DNA of 64,000 nt from Hyaloperonospora brassicae (GCA_947650285.1 CANTFL010001320.1:1-64000); one strand, 5' to 3'; numbered from the stretch's first letter, positions 19,845 to 32,838 are shown. Numbers and translations are program-made. Notes: generated by a model not told the origin, from the sequence alone.

Positions 19845-21270
19845 TCACGCTAGTAGTACGGATCCCAGCCCCCGCAGCCTGCTTGGGCGTATGCAATAGA
19901 GGCGAATTCGTCTTGTGGCGAGACGCTTCGGTGCTGGTCTAATGGCGCCACAAAATGTCTTTTGACGAAAACCAAGCTGCTGCTCCGCCCTTCCTGGAAG
20001 GTCGTAAAAAGCCGCTGTGATCAACACCGTGGGTATCATGATGACATTAAGAAACAAGACGCGGTTCTGGACGGTGATACTCAGCTGACTGGCATTTGTA
20101 AATCGCCGCTGAACATTGCAAACGGTCGCTGCCCAGTTCAAGTTGGTAAGAACGCCCGTACCCACTGCATGACCCAAGTATCGCGTCGTCTCTCCATGCC
20201 AGGACCGATATGCCAATAAAATGATCATTGACGATGGCTTTATTTTATTAGAATCAATTAGATTTTTCGTAGTTAATTCTGCTTATCATATTTTTGACCA
20301 AAATTTTGCTCTAGGATTAGCAAGTGCGGTAAATATTGAGGTATGCACTGTCGATCTACGATCATTAAAGCTTACTATGATTTGCAACGGACAAGTGACA
20401 AGACAGCGAGGATGTGGCAGGGTGTAAAGGTTCACGTGCAGACTGATAATCCTAGAGCTACCTTAGGTGTACATTCTAGAATTCGACAAGATCGGGAAAG
20501 ATACAAGGCAGGAAAAGAAAACACCACGAGTAATTCCATAGGAAGACTGATTTTATCCACTTTCCAATTTCCCTTTGACATTACAGCAACCGACTCGCCT
20601 GTCTTATAAAAAAGCCGAGTCATCCACGAATGCTGACGACTTGTGGTGTAACCTTCCACCTCGAGGCGCGCTGATACGAATTACTTGCGAGTCGTCCTGT
20701 ACAGACAGAAAAAGCAATTCCGCCGCTATCATGAAGAGTAACGGGGCAATGGCCATTCTTGCCGGATGCCAGAAAGTGCTTCGTAAGACTTGAAAACGTC
20801 TCCATCAACGACAAATTGAGCTGTTATATCATAGCGAATATTGCGCATAATGTCCGAAAAAAACGCCTTCGAAAAGCCGCATTGCTGTAGCGCATACAAA
20901 AAATTCGAGGAACCGTATCATAGGTCTTACAAAAATCGAAAAGAAAAATCGCTCTACTTTGCACTTTTGCCACATCTGGATCAGCTGATGCTGTATCCAG
21001 TAACGTCATCATCATCATAACAATCATGATCATCTATAGCCCATGTATAAAGCCTTTTTGCGATGCATCAATCATTCTTCACAAGCATCTTTGCACTCGT
21101 AAAGCGATAAATTTCGCATATACTTAAAGGACTGCTTAAAAAAGGGCGAGATGTTGGTAATACAACGCTCCTGTAGTGTCCCCATCTTTGATTAGCGGGA
21201 TAATTAGACCTTTTATGAAACGATTGGGGTGTCTACCCCAGAGAAGAAGCTCGTTGCCAATGGCTACCAT
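19845..21270 (-). mobile_element. Decayed LINE (non-LTR) reverse transcriptase on the minus strand
   Basis: Read on the minus strand in several frames, from high to low coordinates: K-G-L-I-I-P-L-I-K-D-G-D near 21200; F-D-F-C-K-T-Y-D-T-V near 20911-20943 (motif A); S-G-I-R-Q near 20752-20775 (motif B); A-F-V-D-D-S-A-F-L near 20610-20632 (catalytic motif C); and a thumb-like block L-N-V-I-M-I-P-T-V-L-I-T-A-A near 20000-20060 inside a 127-codon open frame (19845-20228). Motif order and spacing fit a LINE reverse transcriptase. Stops and frameshifts are numerous, so it is dead. A copia solo LTR (20334-20585) sits between motif C and the thumb. The decayed region may extend upstream to about 21800 but cannot be read confidently. 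Confidence 0.75.
20334..20585 (+). repeat. Copia solo LTR (single-unit form)
   Basis: 252 bp, collinear with the LTR at 1875-2305: the GCACTGTC..ATTTGC..CAAGTGACAAGACAGCGA segment, then one copy only of the 177-bp unit (GGTTCACGTGCAG..TCTAGAAT..CACTTTCCAATTT), ending ACATTACA. It is diverged throughout. It interrupts a LINE relic. No target duplication is visible in the flanks (GTAAA and GCAAC), so it is old or the ends have eroded. Confidence 0.8.
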
Positions 21271-24200
21271 TGCTCGTATCATAGTGGCTTAGGTATCTGA
21301 TACGAAATTATTGTTTAGACCATCCCCACGTTCCGCTTTGTGCCGCCTCATCGTAGACAATACGTGAGCCAACTCCTGTAGTAAATTTTTACCGTATCAA
21401 TTGCTCGTTATCCGAGACCGAGGCGTACCTTGTAGTCGGAATGTGAACACATGCGTCAATCTCGCACGTCACATACTCCAGCCGCGCAAAATGGCAGAAT
21501 ACGCCTAAAATGGGCTACCATTCTGATGCAAATAGATCCTCTATCGACATCTCTCTCCGGTAAGCGGTGCCATGAATCTGCCAAATTTTGCTGGCCGTTT
21601 GATCGCTTCCGTAATTGGACACCCGCTTGAGAATATAGCGTAACTGGATTGTAGCACGCTCTAGCCGTTGATCGAAGATAATTAATTGCTATTCTCGAGA
21701 TTCTTCGGTCATGACATTTAAATGATCCATATGCGTTAGAAGTTGTGCTCGACTCTTTGCATGTACCCGACGGATGACAGTGTCCTTATTCAGCCGCGCC
21801 CGCCGACGCACCTGTAGGATGCAGCAGACGCACCGCTCCGCCGTGCGATCCTAGGCAAGGCCGTTGCGTCCTATCCTGCCCCCGCTGAGGTAAGCGCATT
21901 GAGAATCACAGTGAGGATGCGCTTGAGATGGGAAGATGTAATGGGATACACAGCCCCCACCCTTCGACTCCTCGTTGCACAGCGATCCAGCATGGGGTCG
22001 TGTTCGTGAATTTGTACGGCCTGGGGGTCAGAAGGCACGACTGTTTCGTTAGCCGATACCCATCAGACCACGAACGCCCGTGACTGCGGCACGTCGATTT
22101 GGTCTATTATATTGGTCAATTTCGGCCTTTTTTGAGTAAAATAGTTCATTGATTCTATGGCATTTATTGTCGGCCTCCGCACAGGTGCATATTGTACAAG
22201 CGCATTCATCTGAAGACTCTGTATCAGATCTTATAGTGATGCGCCAAATGATTGTCCCGAATGTTCGCCTCCGAGGCGATCTGGATTCGGATTCTGACCG
22301 CATGTAAAATTATAAGCTAAAACGGTTCGCGATGGGAACAAATCCAGAAACCAGCAGTAGATTTGTGCAAAAGTCCTGAAACCAGAACCAGTTCTAAGAC
22401 GAGCCAACATAGAACAAAGTTGATGTGAGCCACACCATTTATTAATGAGGACCACTCAATTTTTTTGTGTGGTGTACTGGTAAAGTAAGAATTATGTAGA
22501 AACGAATAAAAATACACTACGGTTTCTAACAAAATTGCGATGATTGATATGGAAGAGACTACGGTACCAATGTACTGTTGAAGAGACACGTTTTACAGAC
22601 GGGCGCTGCTGCAACTGTGTTTATACAGGACTACTGATTTAGTCAAAATTGACAGTGCAAGGTCAAGAGGTGTAGTGGTGGGAGCAAAACGTATGTGTGC
22701 CCACAAGACGGGTGTCCGTGGGGCGTCAGTATTCGTGATGAATACAGTGATGTATGACAGTGCTAGAGATAAATACCACTCGCGTGGGTCTATTGCCTCC
22801 ATACTCAATTGAAGATGCTATGCATAGCTTTTGTAACGAATGAACACAACAACAAAAATTGCCATGATGTTGCTTTGACATGCTTGCTATATATTTTTAA
22901 TATGTCGACCATCATAGCTTTTATATACATGAAACAAAACATAAAGAGTGCAAACTTACCGGCTATACAATGACACTTCCCTCTCCATTCACTTGCGGAC
23001 ATCCCTTGCTTCAATAAAACGCATCTTAGACGTTTTTTGCACGTACTTTGTGCATCGGACCTTCCGTCTGAGCGCGGTGCTCACTTATTGCGCCGTAATT
23101 AAGCAATTTCAACGCCACCCCTTGTTTCGCGACTTGATCATCCCTTCTATCAGATACCTGGTGGCAAAACACAGAGCAACGACGTCAGTACCACGTCAAA
23201 CGTACATCTGGACTGGCGCCGAATGTTCGCAATCGACCTGCAAAGTATCAAGCTAGAGTTTAATAATCTTGACAACGTCCAACCTATTTCACGTTGCAGG
23301 CATGGAACAAACAGCAATAAACAGCACATTAAATTGTGTTCAAACAAGTGTAATTGCGGTAAACGTCGACCTTCGTACCTACGCACATTCTGGTGGGTTG
23401 TCTTCAGTCTGCTGATCACGCGCTGCGTCCCCTCCTCTGTCACGTGCATAGAAACAAACATATAATCAGCAACTTTTTCTAATTAAACGTGCATATGAAT
23501 TACTATTTTGTAGCTTCTCAGAGTATGGCTTGCTTCCAGCAAGGATGATAGTGCCATAAGAAGCAACGTAGAGGCCTTTGACCTGCTTCGCAGGCACTCG
23601 TGGGTCGCAAAATGAACAATGAGTCGTCCGTTTGCCAAATATTGTCTGCCCAAAGAGATCAAGCCAGCAATTATTTAAAAAATGGAAAGCCTCTCGACCA
23701 ATCACGCAGTTTAATCACTGAGGCAGTTGGCCATGGTGCGGCCACATCAACAGTGCTCTATGTTGGCTCGTCTCTGAACTGGTGCTGGTTTCAGTAATAT
23801 TGCACGAATCTACTGCTGGTTTCTAAAATTTGCTCTCGTGATGGTGCTACAGTCAACTTCTCAGCTCGAAAAAATATACAGAGGTCCTTGTGGTATTTAG
23901 ATGCGTAAACATTCACCAATAGTAATTATCAGTGATGGTTGCGATGAACCTGCGTGTGCGATATTTTGTTTGCCACGGTTAAGAAAGATCAGCAATCCCT
24001 GTAGCTAATAAAATCGCTACACCGCCAGACGCGTTATGGCCCGCGCTTCAGTGCGACATCGGCAAGCCCTGGTTTTCTTTCTTTTGATCGCATAATCAAG
24101 CCCATTCATTTGTTTGGTGATCCGTTACTTCTTGGAAATGAAAGTGCATTTCTTAAATAGTTTATACCACAAGACGAAGTCGTACAAGCATCCTTCGCCA

Positions 24201-25336
24201 TGCCGCAAGCGACTCGATCCGAATGATAGCCGTAATACCTAAAATGTTTTTGTTGCCGTAAGAAATTTAATCCGAATGTTGGCCGTAAAACCTCGAGCGC
24301 TTGGGTGCTAAGAGCGATTCTATTATGGCTTATCACGTTTCCACTCGATAGGTGGCTGGAATTCGAACCTTTTACCCGCATATAAAAAAAATAGCGTTCA
24401 TACTCTTTCCTCGATGCCCTAGCCAAATTTTCCGTGATGACACGGATCATAGGCTTGTGATGCCATAAGTACCGAGAAGGAAATACATATTCTCCCCGTA
24501 TGCGAACGCCTAGGTGAAGAAGCTCGCGATCATTATTTAGTCGACCAAGTTTATAGAGGTAGCAAATGCTGTTTGAATCCCTGGGATATGTATACACGCG
24601 GCAGCATGACGATTTTATCGCCATATCGGAGTATGATTGGCGCGATCTTCTGCTCCATCATCACTCGAAATCTTTCTAGTAAAGACCGGAACAAAGAATT
24701 CGAGCATCAAAGCGGATTTATCACTTACATCACACAGTTTCAAGACAAGATCGCTCCCGTACGCATTCGTACGCTGGTGGACCTAATCCTTCTGTTTTCG
24801 TCGAGGGGACAGCAAGTTGAGCGGCGCCGGACGATACACGTTACCTAATCTTTTAATAAGCCAACACTGAGTCGATCTGACTGTCGTACAATCGCGCTAG
24901 GCTTTAGCCATTTTTGTATGCAATTTAGTCTCCACCTAGAAGTACACACCATCATCACGCGATCAATAACGGCCTTCAGTACTTCTTCGTAGACAGGAAG
25001 GTTTAGATCAAACAAAATATATTCTCAAGATCCCGCTGTGCCATTTGCCATGATTCGTCGACACCGCTAATATCCAAATGGTACTGATCGAACGCCTCAT
25101 CAGGCCAGGAATATCCATATAGTTGCCATTGTCATTGCAAGCAATTGCGGGATTCCATTGATACATCAGGAATACCTTATTACTCCGTGCCCAGCCTAGA
25201 TACGCATCTTTTGGAGTAGCGCTGACCCCTGACAGTCCGCATGATTTGACGATTTTCTTTGCTTCCAGCCGGCGTAGTCTAGTACTCCCTCGTCTTGACC
25301 ACTAAAGAAGTGGAATGTGTCTCAGTGGTGTATACG
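21271..25336. other. Non-coding region between LINE relic and gypsy copy B
   Basis: No supported gene. 21300-21800 (-) is probably further LINE debris. A 172-codon open frame at 24106-24624 (-) is the longest here, but I cannot assign it; its composition is ordinary for chance in AT-rich DNA. The stretch 24900-25340 read on the minus strand contains a protein-like segment (Q-Y-H-L-D-I-S-G-V-D-E-S-W-Q near 25080) interrupted by stops, perhaps a gene or transposon relic. No RNA genes or terminal repeats were seen. Confidence 0.4.
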
Positions 25337-25341
25337 AGTGC

Positions 25342-25756
25342 TGTAACGGGGCAGCCCGTTACATGGAAATTGTCATTTGAGATATAATGACAATAAAGAA
25401 TATGAAGTTGAATATTCTTTAAACAATATCATCAATAGTGGTAATATTGATGAATCGACCAAAGAGTCTGCTCATTGGTTGATATCTTGACGATATCAAC
25501 CCACCAATCGCCGCAAGACGCGCGCAATGAGTGGTGCCGAGACGTCACCATACACTCAGTTAGATTAGCATAATTAAGTTAAGTCAAACATATAGACAGT
25601 CGTTAAAGACTTAATTATATTAATAAAACAGTTCTACTTTTCCCTAATTGAGTGTTGCCTCTGTCTTACCTACCTCTTCCTCGGTTGCCTCGTGTACGCT
25701 TGTCGGTGCACACGAAAACCTTGCGTTAAGTTCACGCAAGGGTGTGCCCCGTTACA
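25342..25756 (+). repeat. 5' LTR of gypsy copy B
   Basis: 415 bp, TGTAACGGGG...CCCCGTTACA. It shares the block order of copy A's LTR but has several insertions and many substitutions. Stem 25369-25377/25386-25394 (ATTGTCATT/AATGACAAT) shows a paired C-G to T-A change relative to copy A. Stem 25478-25486/25492-25500 is unchanged with a different loop. Confidence 0.93.
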
Positions 25757-25758
25757 CC

Positions 25759-25771
25759 TGGTAGCACTTTG
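25759..25771 (+). promoter_or_regulatory. Likely primer binding site of gypsy copy B
   Basis: TGGTAGCACTTTG, 2 bp after the 5' LTR and identical to the site in copy A. Confidence 0.6.
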
Positions 25772-25806
25772 TCGTCCTTCCAGCGACCACCTCCACATCA
25801 TCCACC

Positions 25807-26962
25807 ATGAACATGTTGGATGATCAGGAGACCTTTCACGCCACGCGTGAAGGGTTCACCCATTTGAGTGACATCGAATGGGGTGCGGTAGAACGAATGA
25901 GTTCTACCGTAGGCGAGTTCGCCATTAGCGCCATGTTGGAGTCTCAAGACAGAGACCAACAACATGCCGCTATAGCCAGGTTCATTCAAAATGAACTTGC
26001 TCGCCGAAAGGGAGAAAGTAGCCTTGCTTCACCAGCAAGGCTCTCAACAGGCCGAGCAGTTGAGAGAACTCGGTGCTCAACAGACGGAGCTGTTGAGACA
26101 GCAGCAATTCCATGCTGCTGTGGGCGGGACGGCGCATGCGCGTCGTCCCGAAGTCATGAAACTTGACATCTCCAAGTACAGTGGAGTCCCGGAAGACTCC
26201 CTATTACTATGGTTTGTCGAACTCGACAGAGCCCTAAGGGCTCGTCGCGTCGAAGATGAGCAAATGAAACTCACATTTGCTCAGACCCACTTGGCAGGGC
26301 GTGCCAAAACTTGGTCCCTGGGACTCGAGAGTAGCGACCCAAATGTGTTTAGGTCGCTAGATGACTTCAAGTCCCGGCTCAGACAAACGTTTGAGCCGCC
26401 ACGTGCTGAGTTCAGGGCTCGTTCAGAGCTCCTGAAACTCAAGCAGGGTAAGCGTGATGTGAACGCTTACGCCCAACATATACGACTCCTCGCGAGTAGT
26501 ATAACTGCTAACCCGGTAAATGAACACACGTTGATTACGGTGTTCATGCAAGAGCTTGCAGAAGGGCCCGTCCAGAACCACCTTTTCCGCCTAGAGCTGA
26601 CTACGCTTGAAGAAGCGATATCAGTTGCGGAACAGGAAGACTTTAGCATGAGACAGGCTCATGCTAGCTCAAACTCTTATCGTCCACCGAGACGAAAAGA
26701 GATCGGAGGTCCAGAACCAATGGACCTCTGTTATGTTGAGAGCGAGAGACCTCGCTTTACAAGCAACAAGCGAATGCAGAAATGCAATCGCTGTCAGAAG
26801 TTAGGGCACTGCCCATACGAGTGTAGTGCTCCACTCCCAGTACCAAACAGTACTGAGCGAAGTGGTCGTCCATTTGTTAGAAATGGCAATGGGCATGGGT
26901 CCAGCGCTGTTGCGAAGCCGCAACAGCGAGACGGACCATCAAAAAATGGTCGGGGTCAGTAG
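25807..26962 (+). pseudogene. Gag of gypsy copy B, frameshifted
   Basis: The N-terminus (M-N-M-L-D-D-Q-E-T-F) is in one frame up to about 25990, and the rest (capsid and zinc knuckle C-N-R-C-Q-K-L-G-H-C-P-Y-E-C) is in the next. Copy B reads GCTCGCCGAAAGGGAG where copy A reads GCTCTCGAGAGGGAG, one base more. Otherwise it is nearly identical to the copy A protein, and all four CCHC ligands are kept. The gag stop again falls inside the frameshift stem-loop. Confidence 0.88.
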
Positions 26963-26981
26963 GGGCGGAGCGCCCTACTGA
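26941..26981 (+). promoter_or_regulatory. Programmed -1 frameshift signal between gag and pol (copy B)
   Basis: Identical to the copy A signal: A AAA AAT (26941-26947), 8-nt spacer, and 9-bp stem 26956-26964/26973-26981. It has been retained although the surrounding genes have mutated. Confidence 0.85.
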
Positions 26982-27012
26982 TTCAGCAACCTCAAGAGAA
27001 TTTGCAAATCTC

Positions 27013-30000
27013 TTGACGAAAGTTGCTACAGATACACAATCATTGTGTGTCTCTGCACCTGGTGATGACGTTTCGCTCATCACCTTGAAGTTGGAAGCGA
27101 CAAATGATATGTCACTTCGTGCCCTAGTAGACTGTGGGGCGTCGAACAACTTTGTTCGACGCCAATCACTAGAGGGTCGTAGGATCAAGTTCGTTGAGCG
27201 CGACATTTCCCTCACGAGGATGACGGTGCGCCTTGCAACATGCGCATCGATTACCGCTGAGGAACGTGTAGTAGGAATCCACTACACGTTAGAGGGCGAG
27301 CAGTACGATGATGATTTCATCGTACTGGATCTGGATGACAAATTTGATGTCATCCTGGTATTACCTTGGCTCAGAAAGTACGAGCCAAGAGTGAGCTGGC
27401 AGCATCGATCCGTGAAGATGCCTGTCACTTATGAATCAGATTGCCATCTGATGAACTTCATGGAGCGTCCACAAGCGTGTGGATGTACTGCGAGTGAGTG
27501 CGATGGCCTCACTTGCGGTTCGGTCGTTAGCACGACTGCACAAGATCACAGTGTAGTTGATCACTACACTGTGGAGCAAGCTCCCGGCGGCTGTACAGAT
27601 GTACAGGCTGCGCCGAAGGTCCACCACTCGAATAAGTCGAGTGGACCGGGACATGAATGCAAGCCTAGCGGGCAGCATCTTAGACAGAAGAAACCTGTTG
27701 CCCCCAAAGGGCAACATGGAAATCCTAGGTCGACTGGAGAGTCGACCGTAGAGGATCGGTCCCTGACTGTGGTTGCACAGCCACAGTCAGAAGACGTCGA
27801 GGGAATAAGTCCCCACGTACTTGAGGAAGGAATTTCTCAAGAGTTGCTTGCTGAGGGATCAGGCCCTCAGCAACCTGTGGAAGCAAGTTCCCAGGAAGAA
27901 ACCGAGACGTTGAACGTCTTGGTTAATGACGGATCAAGCGTAGGCGCTTATACGCTTGATCTGATTGTGCCTCCGAAGTTAACTTCGGAGGTAACTCAGT
28001 TGCCAACGCTCGAACCGAAACGGTTCTTGCGTGATCTGCGTAGTGGCAAAGTCAAGCAGATCTGCATACTCGTCACAGAGGATGAGTATGTGACCGACAT
28101 TCGGTCGGCAACAGTATTTGCTGAGATTGAACGGGTTCTTAGCAGCTCATCGATGGACGAAAGTGTCCTCGATGAGAAGACTCGGATTGAGCGATACGCG
28201 TCTCAATCCTGGGAGTCACTTCAGGCAAATCCTTTGTATAAGGATTTGATCGAATTAAAGGACGTGTTTCCTGAATCCGTACCTTGCGAGTTGCCTAAGG
28301 ACAAAGGCACTCGACACGAGATCGAGCTCAGACCGGGCTCGAAGTACTGTGTCATGAAGGAGTGGCCACTGCCTCGTGAACAAGTATTAGCGATCGACAA
28401 GTTCTTTGCCGATCGCTTAGCAGCGGGCCATGTGAAGGAATCGACATCCCCTCACAGCTCTCCGACCTTCTGTGTGCGAAAGGTCACAGGAAGGTGGCGG
28501 ATAGTGCACGCATTTAACAAATTGAATGCTGCAACGGTAACGGCTCAGACGCCGATACCGAGGAAGGACGTAATCATAGATGGTATGTCAAAAAGTACCA
28601 TCCTTTCGTCCATGGATCTGATGGATGGGTTCTATCAGATCCTCATGCGTGAACAGGATGTTCCGTTCACGGCAGTGAGTACCCCCAGCGGTATGCTGTG
28701 TGAGTGGCTAGTGATGCCACAGGGGCTGAGTAATGCCCCTGCGACATTCAACAGATGCGTTACAAATCTGTTGAGACCGGTGCGGGATTTCGCACCGAGT
28801 TACTTCGACGATGTGTTCGTCCGTAGTCGGGATATGGACGGAAAGACGGACGTTGAAGTTCATAGAACTCACGTTCGTCAAGTCCTTCAACTTATGCGCA
28901 AGCATAAGTTGTACGCCAACCTCAAGAAGTGTATATTCGCGGCTAGCGAAATACCACTTCTTGGGTGCATCGTGGGTAAACACGGCGTACGTCCTGATCT
29001 CAAAAAGATCAAGGCGATCACCGATCTGGCCAGTGCCAGTCGATGTCAAGGTACTAAGGAAGTTCCTTGGTCTAGAGGCGTACTTGCACAAGTACTCGCG
29101 CAACTACGCCGAGATAACTGTTCATCTTTCTTGTTTACTCAAGAAAAATGTCAAGTGGTCATGGAACGCTGAGTGCCAGCGTTCCTTTGAGGGTACCAAG
29201 AAAAGCTTGATGCAATCGCCGATCTTGGCGATTGCAGATCAGGACAGACCATTTCATGTGGTCTGTGACGCCAGCGATTTCGCAATCGGCTGTGCAATAA
29301 TGCAGTTCGATGCAGATGGCGCGGAGCGCGTCATCTGGTATCAGTCGCGTCAGCTGCAAGCAGCTGAGCGCAATTACCCAGTGCATGACAAGGAACTCCT
29401 TGCCATGAAGTACGCACTGGCTAAGTTTCGCGTCTATCTCCTCGGAGATAGACCGTTCGTTGTCTATACGGACCATGCGTCATTACGCACGGCCGTAAAC
29501 AGCCCACACCTCTCGCAAAGGATGGCGAGGTAGCAGTCTTTCTTCGCGGAGTATAACTTCTCCGTGGAGTACAAACCAGGACGACTCAATGTCGTCGCTG
29601 ATGCGCTTTCGCGCCGGCCCGATTTCGAGCCGGACGCACAAATCAACAGTGAGGATAAGCCCACTGTTGCGACACTGTCAGTCAGTGTCCCGTCGTCAAG
29701 TTTACTAGACGACGTACGAATGGCATACGCGGAAGATAAGGATCTTCTGCAATTGATGGATCATCTGGTGAATCTATCCAGTAAATCCATGAGGGATTTA
29801 CCGGCTTTGTACCGATCCTCATCGGATCGGTATAGTACACGCAACGGATTGCTGTACTATACAGCTGTTGCCGACGACACGCCTCGTGTCGTCGTACCCG
29901 CTCATCATGATTTGCGATTGCGCATCATGTATGAGTGTCACGATGCCCCAACAGGTGGCCATCGTGGTAGAGAAAAGACTTACCTCACGGTAAGTCGTGA

Positions 30001-30877
30001 CTTTTACTGGCCACGACAGTATCAGTTTGTACGCAAGTACATACGTGCTTGCGAGGTTTGTCAACGGGTGAAGCCTAGTCCTTCATCCCGTTCGCCATTG
30101 CAACTCCTGCCTGTTTCGGCAGAGTGCTGGCAGTCCGTTTCAATGGACTTCGTCTTCGGTTTTCCCGAAGATGCTCACAAGAATAATGGTATTCTTGTGT
30201 TCATTGACCGGTTCAGCAAAATGGTCCATCTTGCTGCTGTACCCGAGCCGATCAAGGCTCAAGGTTGTGCTCGTGTCTTTCTAGACTCGGTCTTTAGACT
30301 CCACGGGTCACCCCGTGAACTCGTATCCGACCGTGACCCTCGGTTCACGGCGGCATTTTGGCAAACCGTGTTCCGCATATTGGGAACACGGTTGAAGATG
30401 TCTACTTCTGACTATCCCGAAACAGATGGTCAGACGGAACGTGCGAACCGTGTCTTCGAAGAGATTCTTCGAGGATATGTCCACTCGTTTTCGAGTTGGA
30501 GCGAATTCCTACCCATGGTAGAATTCGCCATCAATAATTCGGTGCATGCTTCAACACAGCACACACCGTTTTACGTGAATGGCCTACGCCATCCACGTGT
30601 GCCCACCCTTCTAGAGTGTGACTCTTGGATAAGGGGGGAGGGACTCGCTCGAGCAAAAACCGTTTTGGCTCTTGCTCATCACGTGTCGACGCTAACGTCG
30701 TCACGTATGATGCCGATGTCGATCAAGTCGACATCGATGAAGAAGATCACCTCAGTAATAGCGGCGACGCTATTATTGACTCGGATGATGATGACGATGC
30801 TGGTATATTCAGCATCGTCAACGATTATGCCAGCGAGGAAGAAGACAACCTCGCTGAAGAAGACAGTAATCTCTTAG
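27013..30877 (+). pseudogene. Protease, reverse transcriptase, RNase H and integrase of gypsy copy B, broken
   Basis: Protease (L-V-D-C-G-A-S) and reverse transcriptase (Y-F-D-D near 28800) are fused in one frame to about 29028, showing the family's normal arrangement. An extra T there (ACCGATCTGG against ACCGACTGG in copy A) shifts the frame. RNase H continues in the next frame to a TAG at 29531-29533 (copy A has TGG). Integrase, with its zinc motif, S-M-D-F, S-D-R-D-P-R-F and T-E-R-A-N-R, is open from 29564 to 30877, with the genuine domain ending near 30640. Sequence otherwise follows copy A closely. It cannot make an intact polyprotein. Confidence 0.9.
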
Positions 30878-31853
30878 CAGTGCGCACGAAGCGCACTGAA
30901 AGACAAAACAAAGAGTCAGCAGAGATCTTCCTGCTGACTCGAGAGGCGGTAGTCCGTTTCGTTCAGGACTCCATCGCAAATGCGATGGACCGCCAGAAAC
31001 GGAACGCAGACAAAAATGGAAGAGCAAATGTTCTTTCAATTAAGGTTAACGACCTAGTACTACTGTCTACGGTAAACTTACCTGGACGTGCAGTCACTAG
31101 TGTCGGCAGTAGTAAGCTACTGCCGAAGTACATTGGGCCATTTCTTGTGTCGCATCGCAAGGGCAATACATACACGATCGAATTGCCACGTAAGATGCGC
31201 ACGTATCCTACGTTTTTCGTGGGGCGACTCAGGCCGTACTGTCAGTACGAGCCTTCTTTCGATGAAGATAGCCCCACGTTCAAGAACATCCATCAAGTTC
31301 TTGCGTTCGCGCTCTAGACGATCCGTCTGGTCCCGCAGATATGATACCTCGGAACTCAACCGAGATATCTCCCCGCGAGCTGTCGCCAGCTCGCCGAATT
31401 GGGAGCGGACATCCTGCTCGACCTGAAGCTGCGCCGTGGCATAATCGGCGCGATCCCTCGCCCGATCAGCTTCGCGATCCTTGCGGTTCTTTCGCACGGT
31501 ATCAGTCAAAGCGTAGCGCCGGTCGCGCTCGTGCTTCAAGTCATCGCGCAATTCATCGATTGCGCGATCCATCTCGTGAGGGTCGAGATGGCGAATCGAA
31601 TCATCTGGAGGAGGTCTTTCCTCCTCCACCACATCCTTTGGTGGATGCTCACGGTGATAAACGCTTTCTAGTGGAGCGTATCTTGAATCACCGTGACGAT
31701 TCAGGATCAAGGACGAGCTATCTCGTCCAGTGGCGGGGGTATCCACCCTCTTGGAACAGCTGGGAGCCCCGCTCTCAGCTGTTGATGGATGTTGAAGGTC
31801 TCGTCCGCCAGTATGACGAGACCCATCCGATGAGTCCTGTGGCCCATCGGTAA
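30625..31853 (+). pseudogene. Integrase C-terminus and chromodomain of gypsy copy B, split over frames
   Basis: The integrase C-terminus ([15 protein letters not shown]) is open from the G run at about 30630 to TAG 31315-31317, a C-to-T change relative to copy A. The chromodomain ([21 protein letters not shown]) lies in another frame, 31341-31853, well preserved: the two substitutions I checked inside it are one synonymous and one Q-to-K. As in copy A, the integrase C-terminus is one base back from the integrase core. Confidence 0.8.
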
Positions 31854-32838
31854 ACACGCGCCCTAGGCGCTTGTAGACGGATTGCAAATTTGCAATCGCG
31901 TCACGCATCTCCTCCGAGAGATGTGCCCTTCCCCAGGGCGAATTTAGAGAGTACACATCCCTATGTGCACGCTGCGAGTTGTCAACACAACTCGCACAAG
32001 GGTCTCCCCATGTTAGGCAAGGAATGCCTGCCTCACTAGATAAACAATGCAACCGGTACCTAGCACCGGTTGGCGTTCGCCGTTCGAACCTGAGGCGTGT
32101 TGCCTCAAGTTTCTTGAGCCACCCTTCTCGTCCAAAATTCTTTACGTTTTGGACGAACGCGTTCCACGCAGCCAAAAGCGATGTTTTGTCACGCTTTTGG
32201 TTGCTGTTGTACCATCGATGTCTAAGAAAGACATCGAGATAAAAATCTTCTTCAGCGCGAAAGTTCTTCGCGCTGGAACTCAAGCCGTGAAGCTCGGTTG
32301 CATCGAATAAGGGTATTCGATGGTGTTGGCCTGTCTCGTGAGACAGGCTATTGATGAGTTGTTCGGGCAAACGCCACGGCTTCAACTCATCACGCTTCAC
32401 AGTGGTACCCTTGTCGGTACCACGGCTCCCAGATTGACGACGGCTCGCGCCATCGTCATCACGCTCGTGCGAAGACGCACGAGCCGGCGGTGGTGAAGAA
32501 TAGAACTCACCACCCTGATCATCATCATCATCACTGCCGAACAGACTGTGATGCAAATCACGAGTCCGTTCGTTCGGCAGTGGTATTGGCGAATACTGAG
32601 GCGTCGCCGGTGAGCGAGACGCCTCTGGAGCATTGCCCGAGTCAGACACGTCTGACTCGCCAGAGTAGATGACCTCAATGTCGGGGTCATCATGCGCACG
32701 CGATGTAATACCGCGTGCACCTGCAGCACCTGTTGTTGCAGGCGGAGAAAGAGCAGCGGGCTGTGCGTGTCTTAAGTTTCCCCGCATAGACATGTTAACT
32801 ATGCGAGGTCGTGTGAGAAGTGAATGGGACGAACCCAA
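31117..32838 (-). CDS. Antisense gene of gypsy copy B, longer form with complete coiled coil
   Basis: 573 codons. The start equivalent to copy A's is the ATG at 32791-32793; 15 further codons lie upstream in frame. The middle domain is nearly identical to copy A (one P-to-S change in the stretch compared). Because copy B lacks copy A's 1-nt loss, the coiled coil continues through [15 protein letters not shown] and ends about [15 protein letters not shown]. The last ~50 codons lie opposite the integrase C-terminus and are probably not ancestral. It has stayed open although the sense pol has several lesions. Function unknown. The acidic disordered N-terminus, Cys-containing middle and coiled coil suggest a protein-protein or nucleic-acid-binding role, which is inference only. 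Confidence 0.75.
   Translation of the reverse strand: MGSSHSLLTRPRIVNMSMRGNLRHAQPAALSPPATTGAAGARGITSRAHDDPDIEVIYSGESDVSDSGNAPEASRSPATPQYSPIPLPNERTRDLHHSLFGSDDDDDQGGEFYSSPPPARASSHERDDDGASRRQSGSRGTDKGTTVKRDELKPWRLPEQLINSLSHETGQHHRIPLFDATELHGLSSSAKNFRAEEDFYLDVFLRHRWYNSNQKRDKTSLLAAWNAFVQNVKNFGREGWLKKLEATRLRFERRTPTGARYRLHCLSSEAGIPCLTWGDPCASCVDNSQRAHRDVYSLNSPWGRAHLSEEMRDAIANLQSVYKRLGRVFTDGPQDSSDGSRHTGGRDLQHPSTAESGAPSCSKRVDTPATGRDSSSLILNRHGDSRYAPLESVYHREHPPKDVVEEERPPPDDSIRHLDPHEMDRAIDELRDDLKHERDRRYALTDTVRKNRKDREADRARDRADYATAQLQVEQDVRSQFGELATARGEISRLSSEVSYLRDQTDRLERERKNLMDVLERGAIFIERRLVLTVRPESPHEKRRIRAHLTWQFDRVCIALAMRHKKWPNVLRQ

Noticed and set aside
20329..20590. Target-site duplication around the copia solo LTR
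   Set aside because: The flanks GTAAA and GCAAC do not match, so none is claimed.
24106..24624. 172-codon minus-strand frame as a gene
   Set aside because: No motif, signal or family resemblance that I could defend, and it lies in a relic-rich region.
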